This document shows, piece after piece, positions 7,329-12,367 of a stretch of DNA of 12,367 nt. Both the position numbers and the translations under genes were made by a program. This DNA comes from JBDTYT01 sp040005555. Its GTDB lineage: Bacteria; Actinomycetota; UBA4738; HRBIN12. The number at the start of each line of letters is the position of its first letter. The stretch's first letter is position 1. Below the pieces are notes generated by a model. That model was not told the DNA's origin, did no database searches, and saw only the letters and a program-made list of their open reading frames with translations. The stretch covers positions 1 through 12,367 of the forward strand of contig JBDTYT010000052.1 in NCBI GenBank assembly GCA_040005555.1. The letters run 5' to 3'.

Positions 7329-8991
7329 CCTCGCGCTCCATCCGTTCGGGCGCCGAGACGCCGAGGAGCCCGAGGACGTTCGCGATCGATCGCTTCGCCG
7401 CCGTGCAGAGCCAGAGACGTGATTGCGTGAGCCGCTCGTCGTCGGTGATCACCCGGCACTCGGTGTAGAACCGATGGAACCGCGAGGCGAGATCCTGCGC
7501 GTAGTGCGTGAGCCGGTGCGGAGCGCGCAGATCAGCGGCCTGACGGAACTCGTCGGGAAGATCGGCGATCCGGCGCAGCAGGTCGAGCTCGGACTCCGTC
7601 GCCAAGGAGCTGAGGTCGACCTCGTCCACGGGCCGGAGCGCGATCGATCGCTGCGCCGCGAGGCGCAGGATGGAAGCGATGCGCGCGTGCCCGTACTGCA
7701 CGTAGTACACGGGGTTATCCAGCGTCTGGCGTTTCACGAGTTCGATGTCGAACTCGATGGCCGAGTCGTTCGAGCGCGACAGCAGGGTGAACCTCGTGGC
7801 GTCGGCACCGACCTCCTCGAGCAGCTCATCGAGGGTCACGAACGTCCCTGCACGTTTGCTCATCGCGACCGCCTCCCCCGCCCGGGTGAGCGAGACCCAT
7901 TGGTACAACACGATCTCGACGGCCGCGGGGTCGTATCCGAGCGCCTGAGCGGCGCCGCGCACCCGGACGACGTCGCCGTGGTGGTCAGCGCCCCATACGT
8001 ACACCAGACGGTCGAACCCGCGCGAGAACTTGTCGATGATGTACGCGCAATCGGCGCCGAAGTACGTCGGAACGCCGTTCGACCTGATGAGCACCCGGTC
8101 CTTGTCGTCGCCGAACGCGGTCGAACGGAAGAACACGGCACCGTCTTCGTCGTACGCGTATCCCGCCGCCCGCAACCGTGTCACGGCCTGGCCGATCTCG
8201 CCTCGCTCGTGCAACGTCCGTTCGGAGAAGAACACGTCGAAGGAAACCCCGAGGCGGTCGAGCGTGCGGTGGGTCATCGCCAGCACGCGTTCGGCGCCCT
8301 CGTGCTGCAGGCGCGCCCGTCGCTCGTCGGGTGGCAGGGTGAGGAGCGTGTCGCCGACGGCTGCCTGGATGTCCTTGGCGATGTCGATGAGGTACGCACC
8401 GTGGTAGCCGTCCTCGGGGATCTCGGCCTCGTGGCCGAACAACTCGAGGTAGCGAGCCTCCACAGATGCCCCGAAGAGCTCCATCTGACGGCCGGCGTCG
8501 TTGAAGTAGTACTCGCGCTCGACGCGCCAGCCCGCGGCTTCGAGCACGCGGGCGATCGCGTCACCGATCACGGCGTTGCGGGCGTGCCCGATATGGAGCG
8601 GCCCGGTGGGGTTGGCGGACACGAACTCCACCTGCACGGAGCGCTCGCTCGGTTCGTCTCGCCCGAAGTCCGCCCCGCGGGCCACCACCTCGCGAAGAAC
8701 GTCGTAGAGCCAGTCGTCGGCGACGAAGAGGTTGATGAACCCGGGCCCGGCGACCTCCACGCGCTCCACGAAGGCCGCGACCGGGAACCGAGCCACGATC
8801 GCTTCGGCGACCTCGCGCGGAGGCCGTCCGGCGCGGCGAGCGATCTGGAGCGCGACATTCGTGGCGAAGTCGCCGTGCTCCTTCTGTTTGGGCTTCGTGA
8901 GCTCGATCTCGGGGGGGTCGTCGCCGGGGCCGAGAACCTCGGCCGTGGTCACCGCCTCGCGCAGCAACCCGACCACACGTTCCTCGATCAT
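7321..8991 (-). CDS. argS: Arginyl-tRNA synthetase
   Basis: Class I enzyme that charges tRNA-Arg with arginine using ATP. It has 556 residues, about the family norm. An N-terminal tRNA-recognition domain (about 1-110) includes KQKEHGDFATNVA. The catalytic core carries ANPTGPLHIGHARNAVIGD with HIGH at 133-136, and YYFNDAGRQ (161-169). The KMSKS-equivalent is AMSKRAG (376-382), with Ala in place of the first Lys. The C-terminal DALR anticodon-binding domain starts near YVQYGHARIASILRLA (430-445). ATG 8991 lies 18 bases after the response-regulator stop and lacks a clear Shine-Dalgarno; its last eight bases overlap the acetyltransferase gene. A tRNA-Arg(CCG), one of its likely substrates, is encoded divergently about 0.5 kb away. 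Confidence 0.96.
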   Translation of the reverse strand: MIEERVVGLLREAVTTAEVLGPGDDPPEIELTKPKQKEHGDFATNVALQIARRAGRPPREVAEAIVARFPVAAFVERVEVAGPGFINLFVADDWLYDVLREVVARGADFGRDEPSERSVQVEFVSANPTGPLHIGHARNAVIGDAIARVLEAAGWRVEREYYFNDAGRQMELFGASVEARYLELFGHEAEIPEDGYHGAYLIDIAKDIQAAVGDTLLTLPPDERRARLQHEGAERVLAMTHRTLDRLGVSFDVFFSERTLHERGEIGQAVTRLRAAGYAYDEDGAVFFRSTAFGDDKDRVLIRSNGVPTYFGADCAYIIDKFSRGFDRLVYVWGADHHGDVVRVRGAAQALGYDPAAVEIVLYQWVSLTRAGEAVAMSKRAGTFVTLDELLEEVGADATRFTLLSRSNDSAIEFDIELVKRQTLDNPVYYVQYGHARIASILRLAAQRSIALRPVDEVDLSSLATESELDLLRRIADLPDEFRQAADLRAPHRLTHYAQDLASRFHRFYTECRVITDDERLTQSRLWLCTAAKRSIANVLGLLGVSAPERMEREDG

Positions 8992-9009
8992 CGACGGGGT
9001 GCGCGGAGC

Positions 9010-9402
9010 TCAGGCACCCGGGGAGGGGTCGAGCGCACGCCGCACGACCTCGACCAGCTCGGCCGGCTCGAAGGGCTTCGTGACGTAGGCCACCACGCCG
9101 AGAGCGTAGCTGCGCTCGCGGTCCTCGTCCTGGGTGCGCGCAGAGAGCACGATGACCGGCACTTCCGCTGTTGCCGGCATCGCACGGAGCCGCTCGCAGA
9201 CCTCGAGACCGGAAAGCCCTGGCAGCATGATGTCGAGGATGGCGACATCCGGCGGTCTCGCGGAGGCCTTCGCGAGCGCGTCTTCACCTCGGGTCGCCGT
9301 CTCGACCTCGAACCCCGCGAGACGGAAGTTCACCTCGAGGAGCCGCAGGATGACAGCCTCGTCCTCGACGATCAACACGCGCGGCTTGCGCCCCGTCGCC
9401 AT
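9010..9402 (-). CDS. Receiver-only (CheY-like) response regulator
   Basis: A 130-residue protein made of a single phosphoreceiver domain with no DNA-binding or enzymatic output domain. The acidic pair Glu13-Asp14 (VEDE), phosphoacceptor Asp57 (ILDIMLPGLSG), Ser88 (VLSART) and Lys109 (VTKPFEP) are all present, so it should be competent for phosphotransfer. Its partner kinase and target are not in the window. The start is ATG 9402, because a longer open frame to 9492 would run through the tRNA-Arg gene. A TATGCT hexamer six bases upstream and no Shine-Dalgarno suggest a leaderless transcript. It is first in the operon, 18 bases before argS. The receiver call is sure; whether the protein regulates its operon is unknown. 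Confidence 0.93.
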   Translation of the reverse strand: MATGRKPRVLIVEDEAVILRLLEVNFRLAGFEVETATRGEDALAKASARPPDVAILDIMLPGLSGLEVCERLRAMPATAEVPVIVLSARTQDEDRERSYALGVVAYVTKPFEPAELVEVVRRALDPSPGA

Positions 9403-9408
9403 CGGCAG

Positions 9409-9414
9409 AGCATA
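9409..9414 (-). promoter_or_regulatory. Candidate -10 element of the response regulator–argS–thr operon
   Basis: TATGCT (9414 to 9409, minus) fits the actinobacterial TAnnnT -10 consensus. It ends six bases before ATG 9402, so transcription would begin at or next to the start codon, giving a leaderless mRNA. No -35 resembling TTGACA is seen at the proper spacing. Confidence 0.42.
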
Positions 9415-9450
9415 GGTCAGTGCGCACGCCGGGCACGGGGACACCGTTGC

Positions 9451-9456
9451 TAGACT
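9451..9456 (+). promoter_or_regulatory. Candidate -10 element of the tRNA-Arg gene
   Basis: TAGACT ends nine bases before the first base of the tRNA (9466). This fits TAnnnT and would start the transcript a few bases upstream of the mature 5' end, leaving a short leader for RNase P. No good -35 is visible. It shares the 63-base divergent region with the response-regulator promoter. Confidence 0.42.
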
Positions 9457-9465
9457 GGCGAGCGA

Positions 9466-9537
9466 GCCCTCGTAGCTCAGCGGATAGAGCACCGGCCTCC
9501 GGAGCCGGGGGCGCAGGTTCGAGTCCTGCCGAGGGCA
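9466..9537 (+). tRNA. tRNA-Arg, anticodon CCG
   Basis: A complete cloverleaf can be folded. The acceptor stem pairs GCCCTCG (9466-9472) with CGAGGGC (9530-9536). The D arm is GCTC/GAGC (9475-9490). The anticodon stem is CCGGC/GCCGG with loop CTCCGGA, placing anticodon CCG at 9499-9501, which reads the arginine codon CGG. There is a four-base variable region, and the T arm is GCAGG-TTCGAGT-CCTGC (9513-9529). Discriminator A is at 9537. The next bases are CCG, so the CCA tail is not fully encoded and must be added. The gene diverges from response regulator–argS and lies three bases upstream of pdxH. Confidence 0.96.
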
Positions 9538-9540
9538 CCG

Positions 9541-10164
9541 GTGGCCACCGCACCCCGTTCCGACGATCCGCTGAACGAACGCGACCTCGACGACGATCCG
9601 GTCGCGCAGTTCCGTGCCTGGCTCTCGCAGGCACGCGATGCTGGGATCTCCTTCCCCGAGGCGATGACGCTCGCGACCGCGGACGCGGGTGGCAGGCCGT
9701 CGGCGCGCACGGTCCTGCTCCGCGGTGTCGATGAGCTTGGCTTCGTCTTCTTCACGAACTACGGCAGCCGCAAGGCCACCGAGCTCGCCGAGAACCCGAA
9801 CGCGGCCCTCACCTTCTTATGGAAGGAGCTCGAGCGCCAGGTGTGCGTCGTGGGGACCGTCGCGCGCACGAGCGTCGAGGAGTCCGAGGCGTACTTCCGT
9901 ACGCGGCCGCGCGAGGCGCGCCTCGGGGCATGGACCTCGCTGCAGAGTCGCCCGGTGGGCTCCCGCGAGGAGCTCGACGCCGCGTTCGGGGAGATGGAGG
10001 TGCGCTTCCCCGGTGAGGATGTCCCGCTGCCGCCGCACTGGGGCGGCTTCCGTCTGCGGCCGGCCACGATCGAGTTCTGGAAGGGACGCGCGCACCGGCT
10101 GCACGACCGCTTCCGCTACACGCGCGGCGAGGTCGGCTGGGCCCGGGTCCGGCTCTGGCCGTAA
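9541..10164 (+). CDS. pdxH: Pyridoxamine/pyridoxine 5'-phosphate oxidase
   Basis: FMN enzyme oxidising pyridoxine or pyridoxamine 5'-phosphate to pyridoxal 5'-phosphate (PLP), the vitamin B6 cofactor. The 207 residues match the family. FMN-contact blocks are RTVLLRG (56-62), YGSRKATELAENP (74-86) and SLQSRPV (133-139). The C-terminal signature IEFWKGRAHRLHDR (177-190) fits the known pattern except Lys181, where Gln, His or Gly is usual. The end reads RLWP where RLAP is common. GTG 9541 is the only plausible start: the next in-frame ATG would delete conserved sequence, and going further upstream enters the tRNA. It starts three bases after the tRNA-Arg, and GAGGG of the acceptor stem is the only Shine-Dalgarno-like sequence. 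Probably co-transcribed with the tRNA. Confidence 0.94.
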   Translation: MATAPRSDDPLNERDLDDDPVAQFRAWLSQARDAGISFPEAMTLATADAGGRPSARTVLLRGVDELGFVFFTNYGSRKATELAENPNAALTFLWKELERQVCVVGTVARTSVEESEAYFRTRPREARLGAWTSLQSRPVGSREELDAAFGEMEVRFPGEDVPLPPHWGGFRLRPATIEFWKGRAHRLHDRFRYTRGEVGWARVRLWP

Positions 10165-10198
10165 CCGTCCGTGCAACGAGTCGCCCTGAGCCGTGCGG

Positions 10199-10204
10199 TA
10201 TCGT
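10199..10204 (+). promoter_or_regulatory. Candidate -10 element of the M20 peptidase gene
   Basis: TATCGT fits TAnnnT and ends ten bases before ATG 10215. No Shine-Dalgarno lies between, so a leaderless or nearly leaderless transcript is plausible. No clear -35 is seen. The rest of the pdxH–peptidase gap (10165-10214) holds nothing else I recognise. Confidence 0.38.
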
Positions 10205-10214
10205 TCGGGTCCGC

Positions 10215-11558
10215 ATGGATGCCGACGAGCTGCGAGGCGCGATCCGTGAGGGGATGCTCAGGTCCCAGGCGGACCTCGAACGCCTGGTTCGGATCCCCTC
10301 GATCGCCTTTCCCGGGTACGACCCGGCGCCGGTTCGGGCATCCGCGGAGGCGACCGCCGAGGTTTTGGAAGCCGCCGGCTTCGGCGGTGTCCGCCTGATC
10401 GAGCTCCCGGACGAGGACCATCCGGCGGTCTTCGGCGAGGTGACCGGGCCGCAGGACACACCCACCGCGCTGCTGTACGCGCACCACGACGTTCAGCCGG
10501 AGGGACCGCTCGAGGAATGGAGCTCGCCGCCGTTCGAACCGGTCGTTCGCGATGGCCGGCTCTACGGTCGCGGCAGCTCGGACGACAAGTGCGGGATCGT
10601 CGCGCACGCGGCGGCGTTACGAGCGATCGGCGGATCGCCTCCCGTCGGCGTCAAGGTGATCGTCGAGGGTGAGGAGGAAGCGAGCACCGCCCACCTCCCG
10701 TTCCTCATCGAGGGACACCGGGAGCTGCTCGCGGCCGACGTCGTGTGCGTGGCCGACGGTGGGAACTGGAGGACCGGCGTCCCCGCGCTCGAGACGTCGA
10801 TCCGCGGCGTCGTGGATTGCCGCGTGACCGTTCGCACGCTCGACCTCGCCGTGCACAGCGGGCAGTTCGGTGGGGCGGTTCCCGACGCGCTCTCGTGCCT
10901 CGCGCGGATCCTCGCGACCCTGCACGACGACGCGGGCAACGTCGCGATCCAAGGTCTCGCGAGCTTCCCGTGGGACGGGATACAGATGACCGAGCACGAG
11001 CTGCGCGAGGAGACCCCCCTGCGACCCGGCGTCGAGCTCATCGGGAGCGGTCCGATCTCGGAGCGGCTGTGGAGCCGGCCGGCGGTGTCCGTCCTCGGGA
11101 TCGACGCGCCCCGCACGCGCGAAGCGTCGAACCAGCTCGTCCCGGTCGCTTCGGCCAAGGTGAGCGTGCGACTCGCGCCCGGCGACGATCCGGACAACGC
11201 TCGGGAACTGTTGTCCCGCCATCTCGTCGACCACGCTCCGTGGGGCGTCGAGATCATCGTCGAAGCGGGTGAATCCGGTCACGGGCTCCAGGTCCGCACC
11301 GACGGCCCGGCCTACGCCGCCATGCGTCGAGCGATGGAGGCGGCATATGACCGGACCCCGGTCGAGATCGGCAGCGGCGGTTCGGTGCCGCTCGTGCCGA
11401 TCCTCGCACGTACGTTCCCGCTCGCCGAGATCTTGATCTTCGGCGCGTCGGACGAGCGGAGCCAGTACCACTCGATCGACGAGTCCGTGGATCTGGGCGA
11501 CCTCGAGCGGACGGCGCTCGCGGAGGCGCTCCTGTGGCACGAGCTGGCGAGCGGCTGA
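10215..11558 (+). CDS. M20 family metallopeptidase (dipeptidase-like)
   Basis: A 447-residue cytoplasmic co-catalytic zinc hydrolase of the M20 family (dipeptidase/CNDP-like), expected to cleave dipeptides or short peptides, or possibly N-acyl amino acids. Expected metal and catalytic residues are present: His90 and Asp92 in YAHHDVQP, bridging Asp123 in GRGSSDDK, catalytic Glu154 and ligand Glu155 in EGEEEAS, Asp181 in VCVADGG and His419 in SQYHSIDE. The region from about 195 to 310 forms the lid/dimerisation domain, including HSGQFGGAVPDA. No signal peptide is seen. ATG 10215 is preceded by a -10-like hexamer and no Shine-Dalgarno. It lies 50 bases after pdxH and 63 before bpa on the same strand. 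The family is sure; the substrate is not. Confidence 0.92.
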   Translation: MDADELRGAIREGMLRSQADLERLVRIPSIAFPGYDPAPVRASAEATAEVLEAAGFGGVRLIELPDEDHPAVFGEVTGPQDTPTALLYAHHDVQPEGPLEEWSSPPFEPVVRDGRLYGRGSSDDKCGIVAHAAALRAIGGSPPVGVKVIVEGEEEASTAHLPFLIEGHRELLAADVVCVADGGNWRTGVPALETSIRGVVDCRVTVRTLDLAVHSGQFGGAVPDALSCLARILATLHDDAGNVAIQGLASFPWDGIQMTEHELREETPLRPGVELIGSGPISERLWSRPAVSVLGIDAPRTREASNQLVPVASAKVSVRLAPGDDPDNARELLSRHLVDHAPWGVEIIVEAGESGHGLQVRTDGPAYAAMRRAMEAAYDRTPVEIGSGGSVPLVPILARTFPLAEILIFGASDERSQYHSIDESVDLGDLERTALAEALLWHELASG

Positions 11559-11608
11559 GGGCCACCCGCGTCGGCTCGCGGTCGACCTGCCGGCCGCTCG
11601 GGCGCTGA

Positions 11609-11614
11609 TAGGGT
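11609..11614 (+). promoter_or_regulatory. Candidate -10 element of bpa
   Basis: TAGGGT (TAnnnT) ends seven bases before ATG 11622, and no convincing Shine-Dalgarno lies between. Transcription starting at the ATG would give a leaderless mRNA. This also favours ATG 11622 over the second in-frame ATG at 11628. No -35 is recognised. Confidence 0.42.
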
Positions 11615-11621
11615 CATCGGG

Positions 11622-12188
11622 ATGGACATGAACGCGACCCGCGGCGGTCCCGACGCGGCGACACCGGTAGGCCCGACCCCCGAAGGCACTAGCTCCGAGG
11701 TCTCGATAGCGGACGGCGTGACCTCCGACGGCACCTCGGCCGCCGAGCCCTCGTCGGCGCGCGAGGCCATCGCGCAGCCGGCGAAGCTGCTCCGGATCGC
11801 GAGCATGGTCCGCGAGCTCCTCGAGGAGACGAGGGCCGCCACCTTGGATGAACCCGGACGGGTCAGGCTGCGGCAGATCTACGAGCGATCGGTGGGCGAG
11901 CTCGCCGACGTGCTCTCGCCCGACCTCCAGGACGAGCTGGCGACGCTCGCGCCTCCCATGTCGGGTGTTCCGAGCGACACGGAGATCCGCGTCGCGCAGG
12001 CGCAGCTTGTGGGATGGCTCGAAGGGCTGTTCCACGGCATCCAGGCCGCGATGTTCGCTCAACAGGCGGCGGCTCGAGCCCAGTTCGAGGAGCTCCGCCG
12101 CCGAGGCCTCCCCGGTGGACCCCCGACCGGTGGCACGGACGACCTCGGCGGGGCCCAATCCTCCACGGGGCCCGGCCAATACCTGTAA
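11622..12188 (+). CDS. bpa: Bacterial proteasome activator
   Basis: ATP-independent ring activator (Bpa, also called PafE; DUF2587) that opens the 20S proteasome gate and helps degrade unfolded proteins without Pup tagging. It has 188 residues against about 178 for M. tuberculosis Rv3780. The conserved core spans about 50-160, with blocks QPAKLLRIASMVRELLEE (52-69) and VAQAQLVGWLEGLFHGIQ (124-141), helices that form the four-helix bundle. The last four residues, GQYL, are the motif that docks into proteasome alpha-ring pockets. Residues 1-48 are a Gly/Ser/Thr/Pro-rich, probably disordered tail, and 163-184 is a flexible Gly-rich linker. The start is ATG 11622. It follows an M20 peptidase gene and meets a permease gene tail to tail. 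A 20S proteasome should be encoded elsewhere. Confidence 0.95.
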   Translation: MDMNATRGGPDAATPVGPTPEGTSSEVSIADGVTSDGTSAAEPSSAREAIAQPAKLLRIASMVRELLEETRAATLDEPGRVRLRQIYERSVGELADVLSPDLQDELATLAPPMSGVPSDTEIRVAQAQLVGWLEGLFHGIQAAMFAQQAAARAQFEELRRRGLPGGPPTGGTDDLGGAQSSTGPGQYL

Positions 12189-12191
12189 CGC

Positions 12192-12367
12192 CTAGATCTG
12201 CCGCGCCCCGGCGGCCGCCGAGGTCACGTTCGCCGCACCCCCGGTGAGCCGCTGCGCGAAGTACACGGGGATGAGGGAGAGCAGCACGACGGCGAGCGCC
12301 ACGACGTTCACGATCGGCCGGTTCCTCGGCTGACGCACGTTGTCGAAGATGAACTTCGGGATCGTGA
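12192..12367 (-). CDS. ABC transporter permease, C-terminal fragment
   Basis: The last 57 codons of a minus-strand gene that continues beyond the right edge; its TAG is at 12194 to 12192. The peptide begins TIPKFIFDNVRQPRNRPIVN, followed by a hydrophobic segment (about residues 18-36, VNVVALAVVLLSLIPVYFA) and a short Gly/Ala-rich tail. This resembles the end of binding-protein-dependent inner-membrane permeases of the spermidine/putrescine (PotC-like) group: a cytoplasmic stretch, the last transmembrane helix, then a QRL turn. The substrate cannot be inferred from this piece. The stop lies three bases from the bpa stop. Family call moderate, since the coupling loop is outside the window. Confidence 0.6.
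   Translation of the reverse strand, partial: TIPKFIFDNVRQPRNRPIVNVVALAVVLLSLIPVYFAQRLTGGAANVTSAAAGARQI

Noticed and set aside
7423..9453. A 676-codon plus-strand open frame over argS and the response regulator
   Set aside because: Antisense shadow of clear genes; low-complexity composition and no domain.
9403..9492. N-terminal extension of the response regulator to an ATG at 9492
   Set aside because: It would read through the divergent tRNA-Arg gene, and receiver domains begin at RVLIVEDE, just after ATG 9402.
11578..11597. Possible hairpin between the M20 peptidase and bpa (GCGGTC/GGCCGC, 8-base loop)
   Set aside because: Six pairs including a GU, no T-run, and it falls where the bpa promoter should be; chance in GC-rich DNA is as likely.
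10617..12179. A 520-codon minus-strand open frame over the M20 peptidase and bpa
   Set aside because: Antisense to two clearly identified genes with full catalytic or docking motifs; its own product has none.
1..12367. Search for CRISPR repeats, insertion-sequence ends, phage genes, riboswitches or a threonine attenuator leader
   Set aside because: No spaced direct repeats, transposase motifs or inverted terminal repeats were seen, and no Thr/Ile-rich leader peptide precedes the operon. The coding sequence is nearly continuous, with no intergenic gap over 115 bases.

Overview
The window is a stretch of high-GC chromosome that reads as ordinary core genome from an actinobacterium. Four things point there: a MarP-type acid-resistance serine protease, a bacterial proteasome activator (Bpa/PafE) ending in GQYL, the argS–hom–thrC–thrB gene order known from actinobacteria such as Mycobacterium tuberculosis, and several genes whose -10-like TAnnnT hexamer lies only 6-10 bases before the start codon with no Shine-Dalgarno, as in leaderless mRNAs. 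I see no phage, transposon, CRISPR array or clear sign of recent transfer. The exact species cannot be named from the sequence alone.

Layout. Bases 1-60 (minus) hold the first 20 codons of a metallophosphoesterase. Diverging from it, marP (plus) runs to 1267 and meets a glycogen-debranching/amylo-alpha-1,6-glucosidase gene (minus) tail to tail, with 2 bases between the stops. The debranching gene appears to have its own promoter. From about 9402 down to 3575 runs a compact six-gene minus-strand set: receiver-only response regulator, argS, GNAT acetyltransferase, hom, thrC, thrB. Its gaps are at most 18 bases and three junctions overlap, so it is probably one operon. It joins arginine tRNA charging with the branch from aspartate semialdehyde to threonine.

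Diverging from the response regulator across 63 bases is a tRNA-Arg(CCG) gene (plus). Its 3' end lies three bases before the GTG start of pdxH (pyridoxamine phosphate oxidase). Then come an M20 metallopeptidase and bpa, all plus strand. bpa meets the C-terminal end of an ABC-transporter permease (minus, partial) tail to tail with a 3-base gap.

How the genes relate: Hom, ThrC and ThrB form the threonine branch. PdxH makes PLP, the cofactor of ThrC, although it lies in a different transcription unit. Bpa opens the 20S proteasome core, and the neighbouring M20 peptidase could trim small peptides; that link is inference. I found no new multi-gene system. The points most worth checking are the tRNA-Arg/pdxH junction, the response regulator heading an argS–thr operon, and the acetyltransferase where lysA lies in M. 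tuberculosis.
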